Source: Dryas octopetala (taxonomy: Eukaryota; Streptophyta; Magnoliopsida; Rosales; Rosaceae). From it: DNA of 64,000 bases. The position numbers and the translations under genes were made by a program. This document shows positions 47,725 through 58,917 of the stretch, one piece after another. Within the stretch, counting starts at the first letter, position 1, and every line of letters starts with the position of its first letter. The stretch spans positions 4,836,001 to 4,900,000 of the forward strand of contig OY992838.1 in assembly GCA_963921425.1 (NCBI GenBank), in the 5' to 3' direction. A model generated the notes under the pieces. That model ran no database searches and was not told where the DNA came from. It worked only from the letters and a program-made list of their open reading frames with translations.

Positions 47725-48192
47725 CGAGTTGAAGATGAGGAAACTTCTTGGCCAATAAAAAAAAAAACCCAAAGTTTGGTTTTGGTTTTTATAGTTTGAG
47801 TTAAGTTTCACTTTGATCCCTGTAGTTTTAATTGTTATGATTTTAGTGTAGTTTGAGTTAGGTTCCACGTTAGTCATATAGTTTCAATTCTTATGATTTT
47901 GGTCGTGTAGTTTATAAATTGTTGTAATTTAAGAGCATCTTAGCATTTTTGTTTATCAAACTATAGAATCAAAGTGGAACCTAAGTCAAACTACTGAGAC
48001 AAAAAATGAAACTTAACTCAAACTACAGGTACTAAAATCATAACAATTAAAATTACAAAGACCAAAGTAAAACTTAACTTAAACTATAAAAATCAAAATC
48101 ATAATAATTAAAATTACAGAAGTAAAACCTAACTCAAAACCATAGGAGTCAAAAGTGTACTTTTGCCAAAAACGAGTCGAAGATGAGGAAAC
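47725..48192. mobile_element. Foldback-like insert bounded by 20-bp direct repeats
   Basis: Near-identical 20-mers CGAGTTGAAGATGAGGAAAC (47725-47744) and CGAGTCGAAGATGAGGAAAC (48173-48192) bracket about 430 bp. The two halves of that insert are inverted versions of each other, with repeated words such as GTTTGAGTTA...TTTCACTTTGAT against ATCAAAGTGGAAC...TAAGTCAAAC. The direct repeats could be an unusually long target duplication or part of the element. Confidence 0.6.
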
Positions 48193-48536
48193 CACGGCAG
48201 ATAGCGTTTTCAATGGTAGGGATTAAAAGGATGCGATATTGCGATCCTACGTGGCGCGCACTCATTGCTTGAAAGGCAAGCACATGATAGGCAGCTGATT
48301 GGTTGGGCGTCCACAGGACAGACCCCAGCCATGTGACACATCCCACCAAATATCATCCACGTGGCATCCACCGTCCCTACACGTGTACTACTGTGGTCGT
48401 TTGGGTCAGTAACAGTACACTAATTAATGATTAGCTTAATTAAATAAAAATTAATAAAATAATGGGGATTCACTATACTCGATTTGGTAATAGCTGGCCT
48501 GTGGCAATCCTCTCTGTGCAACACGTTTCGAATCCA

Positions 48537-51500
48537 ATGGCACACCTTTCTCTTTCCTCTCCCCCACCTCCGTACTCAGCTTCTTGTCCATTACTTCACC
48601 GGCGAATCTTCGTGCCTGCTTCTGCTTTTAGAATCCAAGCTTCTTCATCTTCAACCTCCAATTCAAATTCGACGCCGCCCAAAGTCGTCGCCACCAGAGA
48701 GCGGGGCAAGAATGGCAAGCTCATCAACGCTCTGGTATATATACATGTTCTCTCTCCGTCTTTCTCTTTCTCTCTGTCTCTGCCATTTTTATGCGATTTT
48801 CTCGAGGCACTGAAACTTTTCGGTTGCGTTCTGTTGGATTTCTAGGGCTCTACATTTTGCTTCTCTGTCGCTTTCTTTCTTTCATCTTTGAATTTCGATC
48901 TTTTATAAATGCTCTATATATTCACAATTAATGATTGTAGTCGAACTATGCAAGTATTTTTAGATTTTTTTGCCTGCGATTTAAATTATCAATGAGCTGC
49001 CAGATAGGTGTTTGATTAAATGTGGAAACGATTGTCAGTCCGCGGCATTTATTTGAGCATTTCAATTTTTTTTTTTGAACTTCTTTTGGTTTTTTCACTG
49101 GCTTTCGAATTTCAATTCTATGATTTTGTCCAAGACCGACACTAGTGAAATGTCTGTGGCTTTTCACATTTTAAATCTATAATCCGTACCGGTACTTAAC
49201 TTTCTGGAATTTCATATCCACTTGATATATTTTCCAGCACCAAAACGATATGTATGTATGTGTATATGCATGTATGTATGATATGCATATACATATGTAT
49301 AGGTAGCTTCAAGTAAGGATGTACTTATTTTAAGAAAAATTAGAACATCCTCTCTGGGTACCACCAGCAATGCAGTTCAGTTATTGAACTCGTACATCGA
49401 TTAGGTCCCACCACAAGGGTTGTCCCTGTAAAAAATCAACCATATTGGTTATTGTTTGGTCATCTAAACTGTGCAGACAAACACAGTCCGTTTGATAAAA
49501 TTGAAATGATGTTGACAGTAATAAATTGGCTAAACAATTTCCGATTTGACTGATTTTTTGCGAGGGTGATTTATGAATGATAAAAATATGGACGGTTTCG
49601 ATTATTGAATTGTAGGCCTGAGATATGATGTCCTTATTTTCTTAAAGTAAGGACATCCTTACTTGAAGCTCCATCTACATATGTATATGTACGTATGTAT
49701 AGATGTGTATATGTATGTATGTGTTTATGTGAACTTGTAGCCTAGGTGTCTCTGACGGGATTTTCAAATGTCGAGTACAGGCAAAGCAGGGAATCAGCTG
49801 TTTGGAGCTTCCCCTCATCCAGCATACACGGGGATCTGATCTAGATAGGCTTCCTACTCTATTAAGTGGTAACTTCAACATATTTATTTTGTGATCTGGA
49901 GCAATTTCGCAGATAATGCCATCATATTGTGCATGGTTAGGGAGGTTTTTGGGTTAATTTTGAGCTTTATATGACAAAATACCTTTGGTAATTGGTCCTA
50001 TGACAACATGTAAGAATAGCTATTATTACATATCCTTTTCTCTCTGTCACCAAGTCAACTAGCCATATTCTTGTTAGCCCATTTTGTTCTTTGGCCCCAA
50101 ACTTCAACTGCATCTTTCTTTTTCCCTTTTTAAAGTTCTTGTTTGATTACATTCTCACCTAGCATAATCCAACATGTACTACTGTTTGTTAACTAACACT
50201 CTTCTTTTAATGGTCCTTGTTGGCAGCAGATACTGCATTTGACTGGATTGTCATAACTTCCCCTGAAGCCGGTTCAGTCTTTTTAGAGGCATGGAAGTAA
50301 GGAATAGAACTTGCTATCTAGAAATCTGGCGCATTTTGCATTTAATGACTTGTTCATGCAGCTTTTATCTGAAAATTGTTGCTTTTATGTGAAAACTGTC
50401 TGTTTCTCAAATTTGGCTCTTTACCATGAAACTTTTAGTATCTTTCGGATTAGCATGCATTTTTCATCAACTCTAGAACCTCTATTCATTTTGTGAGGTT
50501 AAATGACTTTCTCTGCGATCTTAATTTCCATATGTCCTCAGGTCTCAAAATCTTTTTGTGTTGTCATCCTTTACAAATATATTCCCTTTTCCTGAAATTT
50601 GGAAATTTGGTTTGAAGGATTACTGTGAACTTTGGTTCGTTCTGTAAATTGATATTATATATGGAAGACTTATGGAGAAAAGGTCTTTATATTTTCCTTT
50701 TTTTTTTAACTTTGTGGATAGTTTCTTTTCTCCAAAATGATTGGATTAGCCTTGTTATTGGCCTTTAGGGCTGCTGGAACTCCAAATGTTAAGGTCGGTG
50801 TTGTGGGGGCTGGTACAGCAAGCATTTTTGAGGAAGTAATACAGTCATCAAAGCAATCCCTCAACGTTGCCTTCGTGCCATCAAAAGGTACTTATGCATA
50901 TACATTAGTGTAGGCAAGCATGTAATTCTGTACAAAGTGTATTATTGCCTTTTATGCTTCCTAGTCATTGAGATGACCCAAGAAAGAAAAACATCAAGGT
51001 CTTAAAACTACGTGGAAAGCACTGGAGATACTATTAAAATTTAAATGTCTTCAAATATAGATGCATTGAATATCCCAGAGAAAGTATTCTTGTGCTGAAG
51101 TTAGATGCTTTTGTTCAATATATGACCCAATATTGTGGGATCATATGATTCTTTCTAGCCACTATTGGATTCTAATCTTGCCAGACTTTTTTTCTTTTTG
51201 AACTGTAACTCTTCAGCAACAGGCAAGGTTTTGGCTTCAGAGCTTCCTAAGAACGGGAATAGAAAATGCACTGTTTTATATCCTGCTTCTGCAAAGGCCA
51301 GCAATGAGATTGGTAAGTGGAATGCTTCAATATGTATGCCTGCTTCCCTTTGGATGGACTTTTTATTTTTTGCCATTTTAGGATTGGGTGAATCCAAGAT
51401 AACTATCTTATTTGAGCTTCTCTTTTGGACATCTAGTGGACAGTTATGTACTCTCTTTTATGTGGTTGGTTTTAACTGAGAAATGATTAAAATTCGGAAG

Positions 51501-52686
51501 TTCCTGCCATGTCTAAATGGAGTACGCATTAAGCTCAGCATATAATTTTATTGCCTTTGTATATCATATTTCAGCAGTTTCTATTGTATTTTACCATCTT
51601 TGTCTTGGCATATTTCTTTCAGAGGAAGGCCTGTCCAATCGTGGATTTGAGGTCATGAGGCTAAATACATACACAACGGTATTATAACTCATCTTTGGGC
51701 ATGCAAGTGTGATACCTAATGATTCATTTCAGTCAGAACATGATTTCTGATAATCCCTTATAGGCACCTGTTCATCATGTCGACCAAATGGTTTTGAAGC
51801 AGGCACTTTCCTCCCCTGTTGTTGCAGTTGCTTCTCCTTCTGCAGTTCGGTCAGTAATATGTGACATGTAGATAGTTTTCTCTGAGCTAGTTAGAGTTTT
51901 GTTTCACTGGAGACTATAAGTGTCTCAATCATCGAGTACATTCTTAATTTGAACTCTCCCATTCCCTGTTCCAGTTGATCATTCTATCCATTTTCCATAT
52001 ACTACCTTCCGATCGCCTTCATTTGGAATTATGTGAATAGCTTTTTATTTTTGTCATTTTTCACATTCTGAGCTACCTAGGTTAAGCAAGGATTTTTGGA
52101 AAGACAGCTTTACCTAATCTCAGCTTATTTATCTCCACTACAACAGTGCCTGGGTCAATCTTATTTCAGAGTCAGAGCAATGGAGCAATTCAGTTGCCTG
52201 TATTGGTGAGACAACTGCTAAAGCTGCCAAGAAATTAGGCTTGAGAAACATTTACTACCCAATGAACCCAGGTCTTGAAGGGTAATACTCACTTTTCTAA
52301 TCTTTATTCTTAAAATTTTTGGTAGGTGTTTTTTGTTACTGTATTAGTCACTGATTATTAAATTTTTATGCTAATTGCTGAATTTCTATAGTAATGCTAC
52401 TCTTGCGACAGCACTAGTTTGCATTATATTTAATTTGATATTGATATGTTGTTAAATGTCCTTTTATTCCTTAAGTTTCATTATCCTTTGATCTAATTTG
52501 ACTAAAGGGTGAACTCAAGTATGCTGTTATAATTTTTATATCAGTCTTTTTTTGTCGCTGATGATTGTTGTAGTAGGCTACACTGAGATGCTTCCTTATA
52601 TCTTTTTCTTGTTTTAACTTTTTGTTTTGGATGACAGATGGGTGGATAGCATCGTTGAAGCATTGAGAGAAAATGTCCATGTGTAG
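48537..52686 (+). CDS. UROS: Uroporphyrinogen-III synthase, plastidic
   Basis: Closes and isomerises hydroxymethylbilane to uroporphyrinogen III, the common precursor of chlorophyll, heme and siroheme, in plastids. Nine exons: 48537-48734, 49781-49868, 50227-50296, 50769-50887, 51217-51312, 51623-51678, 51764-51849, 52147-52281, 52638-52686, in phase, 298 aa. A Ser/Pro-rich transit peptide covers about residues 1-45. The HemD fold follows: [95 protein letters not shown] and [12 protein letters not shown]. The ATG at 48537 gives a typical transit peptide; an in-frame ATG at 48462 would add 25 residues and is less likely. Exon 3 starts at a GCAGCAG tandem acceptor. Intron 1 contains a MITE. Confidence 0.95.
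49302..49672. mobile_element. MITE in intron 1 of UROS, 371 bp
   Basis: The left end GGTAGCTTCAAGTAAGGATG and the right end, reverse complemented (GGAGCTTCAAGTAAGGATG), form inverted repeats of about 30 bp with few differences. (TATG)-type repeats flank both sides, which hides any target duplication. No coding capacity. Confidence 0.75.
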
Positions 52687-53501
52687 ACTTGGCGGAAAAA
52701 TTATTTCAGGTAGTTTTTCCTTCTGCTATGTTTTATGACCTGCATCTTCTTTTATTATGTGCTTATAGGTCAAATGAGCTGTGTCTCTCCAGTTTTCTCC
52801 CAGGCTAGGCAGGCTCACAAGGAGATAACCGGCACACAATTGAGGCAGCACGAACAAACGCATGGAACGTGAAATTTCACAATTTCTGCATAAACTAGCT
52901 GCAAAGCAAGGTGAGATATTTGCAAGCAGCAGGACAAAAAGATGTCGGGAGTCGGGACACTTAACATCCTGAAGGCAGAGCCTTCTTTTGAGGTTCATGA
53001 TGAGGCTGTTGGGATCATTTGTGGAAAAGAAAGCTTACTCTCATTAATTTGTATGTATTTTATCTCTTTTTCCATTTTCACGTTGGCCTTAACATCCATT
53101 TTGCTACTCTAGCTGTTTGGTGTAACTGCCCGTTCATGTGTGTACTGGCCACAAGTATAATTCTTTATTAGATAAAAGAAGTGAATTCTTCTTTCTAGCT
53201 CTGTACATTTTATGCTGGAAATGGAAGCTTAATTTATGAGTCCTTTCATTGTCGTGCTTGTATAGTTGTATATATACTGTGACTTGCTGCAGTTGCTGAT
53301 GAATGAGAAATTGGTATGATTTATAGCTGTTGTCCTCTTAAACACCCACATAACTGGATTAACTTGCCAAGTAGCTGAAATTTGTGTCGGACTTAAAATT
53401 CTATTATTGCGTAGGCCTTGGTTATACTAGGGTTTTACAGATCAACTTTTGATGCCTTGGTTAAAAATACGTGGATATTCAGATAATTGAGGGAATAATT
53501 A
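52687..53501. other. 3' region of UROS
   Basis: Probable 3' UTR followed by AT-rich DNA. No further gene was seen. Confidence 0.5.
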
Positions 53502-54966
53502 TTGTGGTGGGTTGACAACTTGGTAAGGAGGAAGCTTGCCATGAAGGAAAGATGAGATGAAGGTGAGTGCTTGCGGTGGTTGGTTGGTGCGAACCATATG
53601 CCCAGCTCCCCTTACTGTAGTAAATGTCAACCCTTTGTACCCAGCCACATATCCTCTAACCTGCATTATATGCCAACCAATTCATCGTGAGGAAACTGCC
53701 GAAAAATTTCAAACTGCAGACATTAGAGGGCGTTCGAACGCCCAAGGCTGAACATGTGAACGCCCTCTAATATGAATCATATATTACCTTGCCATTACCA
53801 TGCAGTCTGAAGTGGTAGCTTGAGGTTGTTTTGGGGTATCTGGAAGATGTGACTGGTACGCTGCTATCAGTGTCCCCACTGCAGGTTGCATTCAACATAA
53901 AATCTCAGGTGCCATCGGGTGCTAATATCAGTCACATTTATCTTAATTAATCAATTCAAGGCTCTTAAGTCTTACCTATACATCCATAACCTTATCCCAC
54001 TTGCTATGAGCTGCTTTATCGTGGGTAGAATGGATGTTGGGGCGTCGGTCCATGCAACATTACTAGAAACAATATGTCAAAAAAAAAAAAAAAAAAAAGG
54101 GTTAGAAAATGAGAACCTGTTTTCAGCTGTTTGATAATTTGAATATGTAGATGCATATCAATTTCTCATATATAATCTAACGATTGGAAAACAGATTTGA
54201 TTTCAAGTGAAATTGGCTGATGAGCGAACAATCTTGTGATCTTGATAAATATATATACAGCTTTGTTAAATCAGAGCCCTTCTGTGACCTATACCTCGTT
54301 TTAGGCATAATGAGATATGATTTATAAGACCAATTCTGCATTGTAGTTCAATGATTAAAGCCATCCATTTTCTAAGTCCTACTTCAAGGATTATTTCTAA
54401 AAAAAATTAGATAAATCGAAAACTATTTAACCATTTGATTAAATAGTCATTATTTTAAGTGTTAACCGATTTGTATTAATGGAAGGGCCATCTTGTTATA
54501 TATATTGCATATTTATAAGCAGGGAAAAGCAAGTTGTGCATATATATTTGTAGGTTTTGCATGAAGAGCTGCTTGCACCTCCACAAAAGTAACATGGAAC
54601 ATATATCCAAGTAATTTCTGGCTTAATTAATGGGAAGGTCTGGTTTCAAAACCTTGCTTAATTAATTACAGACTAGCTTACAGAAGGAGTACTAGTACTA
54701 GCTGAGGCAGATTTGGGTTGGGAATCTTGTGATATATATATTTCTGCAAACTGGAGCGTAGATCGATGTTGTAAATATCAAGGTCTCCAAGCTCATAGTA
54801 TGATTAATTGACTTTCATATTTGAGACACGTGTCCGAGGCATTATCCGAAGCAAAGTCACATGTATTCCTGCATGGGTTTCGTCAGAGTTAAAACCATGT
54901 TCCCGCAGATAACCATAAGCACCCAGTTGGCCGTCCTTTTCATCGATCCAAGCATTCCCAATCTAC
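53502..54966 (-). pseudogene. 5'-truncated serine carboxypeptidase pseudogene
   Basis: Five blocks match successive exons of the serine carboxypeptidase gene at 60776-62797 in the same order and strand: 54966-54700 (exon starting IGNAW), 54597-54540, 54065-53975, 53883-53785 and 53660-53502 (last exon). The last block keeps GHMV around the catalytic His but changes the following PSYQPQRA to RTNQPQ with a codon lost, and it misses the normal stop. Other blocks contain deletions and shifted frames. The exons carrying the catalytic Ser and everything upstream are absent. Intergenic DNA follows instead. It is a dead partial duplicate. Confidence 0.88.
53722..53771. repeat. 50-bp hairpin with a nested 16-bp palindrome
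   Basis: The ends ATTAGAGGGCGTTC and GAACGCCCTCTAAT are perfect inverted repeats. GGGCGTTCGAACGCCC at 53728-53743 is itself a perfect palindrome. It lies in an intron of the carboxypeptidase pseudogene and is absent from the related gene at 60.8 kb. Confidence 0.85.
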
Positions 54967-56148
54967 AAAACAGAGGAATAGTTTAACAGTAATTAATATC
55001 AATTAATTACCTCCATTTAACCATAACACTAGAGCTTTTGTTGAAGAATTGTTAGGGGGTTCAACAAAGTAGTACGTACTAGAACAATGCTCTCCCAGCT
55101 TTAGGGTCCCACTGTAACATACCCTCAATACTGATTTAAATTCACTCCTAGCAAGGCCTCAATCCTATCAGCTTTCATCAGCCCATCTTGGGGTCCAACA
55201 CATCCTGCAGAAAAATGGTCATCATCTGCAACATATATCTAAGCCATCCCAGGATTGAGCATGAGGAGGATTTCCAGATTTGCGAGACCTAATCAACTTG
55301 TTGAAGTTGTCACTTTGGTTGGCCTTGCATGATATGATCAGAAAGTTAAAGGCTAATTGGTAGCTACAGAGGAGCAGCAGCCAATTACATGTAAGCTTTC
55401 ATCATATTAATTCTTGCGGCTCAAGCTAGTCAATTATATAATTAACCTCGATCAGGATCCATTTAGATGGAAAGGTTTATTAAAACAAAAGATCTGGAAT
55501 TAATTGGACAATAAACAAGCTACTTAAGTAACATTCTGATTTTTTTAATGATTAGCTAGGTAACACCGAATCATTTGATATTCATGTATTTTATTCTCTT
55601 TATTTCTATACGTACAAAATTAAATATTTATAGCTAACGTTCTATTCAAACAATTAAATTATTAAATATTAATTAATTGATATTCCTAAATTTGAAATCT
55701 CATATTTATATTAGTTATAAATAGTACATATATTTGTATCTTACTTGTTAAAATATACCAGACTTAAATGAGAATAAATTAATAAAGATTATCACTTTAT
55801 TTGTTGAATGAAATGTACGTGATAAAGAAATTGTGTTAGTTTAAAGGTATTCTTTTTCTAAGGCAAATAGACAGAAAATGAGTGCAATATATATATATAT
55901 ATATTTTTTTTTTATGTGCTAGATATACGTTGTTGTCTTTAATGGGGACCGTGGGGTATGTTCACTGTTAGTGTATGGGTTATATTGAAAAAATTCTCAA
56001 AATATGAGAACCATAAACTGACACCAAATAAAACATGATCAAAATATGATATATAACCAAGGAGAAAACAATATTATTGAGAGAAGGAAAGAGAAACCGA
56101 GTTCATGGTAACAACTTAAAATGATTATCATTAACTGATCAATATATA
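54967..56148. other. Intergenic between two pseudogenes
   Basis: AT-rich with a (TA)n run near 55888-55903. I searched by eye for the missing carboxypeptidase exons here and found none. Confidence 0.45.
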
Positions 56149-58431
56149 CTAATTGGGTTTGAATTGAGAAAGCATGAAGAAGTTTTGGAGGGTAGACTCA
56201 TCAACCCTGTACTGGCTTTGAGTGAATTGGAGCGAATCTGACCACATGAAATCTGGGTACTTTCTTGTCCCATGTTTCACTACGCAGGAGTTCCTCTGGA
56301 GGTTTGACTACCTTGTCTTCTTTTGGGCACAGAAAGAATGCCAGAGATCTCCTCTCCTTGTACTTGTTCACCACTGCCCTGTGCAGGCAGCTCTTGTATT
56401 TCCCATTCGATAATGCCTACACATAGTTGCATATATATATATATATATATATATATCCAACAAGATTACTAGACACTATTCCTCATCAACAAACTATGTA
56501 TATATATGTGCATATGAACTTGGCATCTATATTGATCACAAAATATATATCAATAGCACGTACACCTCCATTGTTAGAGAAAATTAAGTGGCCGGTTTGA
56601 TTAGAGCATGTTGCGTAATCGCACGTTGAAAAAGTAAAGAGTTATCAATTGGTATATAATGAATAGACCACACACTTTAATGATAAGGCTTTATGATAAA
56701 GCTACATACCCGTTTCATACATCATATATCATTTTTAGAATTTTAAAATTTTAAAATTTCATCAATGAAAAAGATATATTATTTTGTCATTTAAACCTAA
56801 TGAATCTTAGAATTGTGACTTTGGCCTCTTGATTGTACAACCATCTCAGCATACGATTATTCATCAACATGTGTCCATATTTCCACATTTTGAAATCTTT
56901 TCTTGTACCCATTATACCCTTATGCTAAATGTGGGTAAATATTTTGTTTTAATTATCTTGATTTAATATCTCTAATTTAATGAATTTATATAAAGTATAT
57001 ACTTTAATGGATTGGTTGGATACGTACCTTGAAGGTATCACCAATGTTAATGACAAAGGAACCTTGAATGGGTCGAACACACTGCCATTTGTTGTCGACA
57101 AACACTTCGAGGCCTCCAACTTGGTCTTGGTGAAGAATGGTTAGGGATGTTGGATCACAGTGACGCCCAGTGCCAAGAGAAAGACTTGGCTCTGGGCAAG
57201 TCGGATAGAAGTTGCATCTCATGATCGAGTGAGAATCTTCAAAGAATTCCCTATAATGCAACCGATCCACTCCCAAGCTGATCGATTGCCAGTAGTTCCA
57301 TTATTGCAAGACATAAACGCTTCATCGCCTCACAATACTTTTGATACACCATCCTGCAAATTTATAAGAAGCAGCTAGATACATGTATGTGTGTATTTTA
57401 ATGCTGTATAATGTAACAATAAGAATAAAATTATTTATATATCACATTTTCATACACATTCATATCACATATATCTAGTAGATATATGTGATCTCCAGTT
57501 GAACCGACATAGTGGGTCTCACTTCTATTAGACATGTGGTAGCAATATTAATAAAAAATGTGTTACATCTATCATTACTCAAACAGTAATCACCACAATC
57601 ACCACGTATAACTTGGTCAACAATTTGAAATATGAGTTATTCTAGTGTATGTTCCGACCCAAAGAGTGTCTTTCAGAATGTGTGAGTATAATAGTAATAA
57701 ATTTATAACATTTTGTGTGTGTGGAGTCAAATACTCCCAATATTAATACTGAAAAGTCCATTTGAACTATATATATTTAGTGGCCACATACATGTGTGAC
57801 ATAACAATATAACTGGCCGATATAATATGATATAGCATTACTCGTGTATGAATATTTCATGTACCATGTACAAATCTTACCCTGTCTCTTCAAAATCTTT
57901 CCCTAGCTTGGATTTGAAGAAATCCAACACAACAGGGTCCGAGGAATTTTCATGGAAACCGAAAGATAATGTTTCCTTACATAGCAATTTGGTTGAAAAT
58001 CGATCGGCATGGGAACCCAAATAGCCCCAAGGGCTACCAGGCATCCTCTTTGCCTTAATTTTCTCGCTCATTGGCAACTTAAAGAAACGATCCACATGAT
58101 CTTCTGCCTGTTTAACGAGATTGGGGTCGACCCCATGGTTGATCACTTGGAAAAAGCCATGGCACAAGCAAGAAGCCCTAATGAGCCTGGCAGCATGGTC
58201 TGTTGCCACGTCATCACCCTTCAAGAAGCCCTCGAGATCTATCAATGGCTCGTTGAGCTCTTGTTGGGCAGTGACCAAGTCCCCTTCTGGCCAAAGGAAA
58301 CCAGTGGGCACTTGGGATTGTTTCTCAAGAAAATATGAGTCGATAAAAGGATCAGCATCCTTATGGTTTTCTTGGGTTTGGAGCTCTAATGGAGATGAAG
58401 GTGACATGAGAATGGAGGCACTTGAATCCAT
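56149..58431 (-). pseudogene. Gibberellin 20-oxidase pseudogene (two 4-bp insertions)
   Basis: The ancestral gene encoded a 2-oxoglutarate/Fe(II) dioxygenase of the GA 20-oxidase family, which makes GA9/GA20 in the cytosol. Three exons: 58431-57881, 57353-57028, 56416-56149. Exon phases agree with a normal length of about 378 aa only if 4 extra bases are discounted in exon 2 (about 57279-57286) and 4 more in exon 3 (about 56271-56276). The first insertion leads to a TAG at 57251-57253 after about 218 residues. Recognisable parts are HGFFQVINHGVD, HCDPTSLTILHQDQVGGLEV (Fe ligands His and Asp), SCLHRAVVN (third ligand) and [11 protein letters not shown]. The usual LPWKETLSF is LLCKETLSF and the NIGDTFM end is NIGDTFK, so substitutions also point to relaxed selection. 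Confidence 0.88.
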
Positions 58432-58917
58432 ATTGGTATAGATAGACAATGACAATTGACTGATTTATAGAATAGGCCAAGATAGGGGATTTATAGATAT
58501 AGAATTCATTTGGGTACGTGTACATCGAGTTGGTTTTATAAGGAAAAAAGAAAATTGGATTGATTTATTCTCTTACAAGTATAAACGTAGCTTATAATTA
58601 ATTGGAAAGAACAATCTAAAGTAATAAATTAAGAATTTGGATTTCTTTCCATACGAATATAAATATATAACCTTTGTTTCCAAATAAAGTTGAACATGGA
58701 TACCAAATTAAGAAGATCAGTTTTTGGATTTTTTTTTTTTTAAATCACCGAAAAAGAGTAGTTACTAATGAGATTTGGATCCTCTCCTAAGCTAGCTAGT
58801 CTCCAAACTTAGCTAAACTTTTTATTTTAAGATGTCACGTGTCTATTATAAGATTCTATGGTCTACAATAATTTAGAAGGTGTACAAAACAGGAAAAAAA
58901 AAACGTAAGTTTAACAA
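58432..58917. other. Upstream region of the GA20ox pseudogene
   Basis: AT-rich sequence with no gene seen, presumably the former promoter. Confidence 0.45.
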
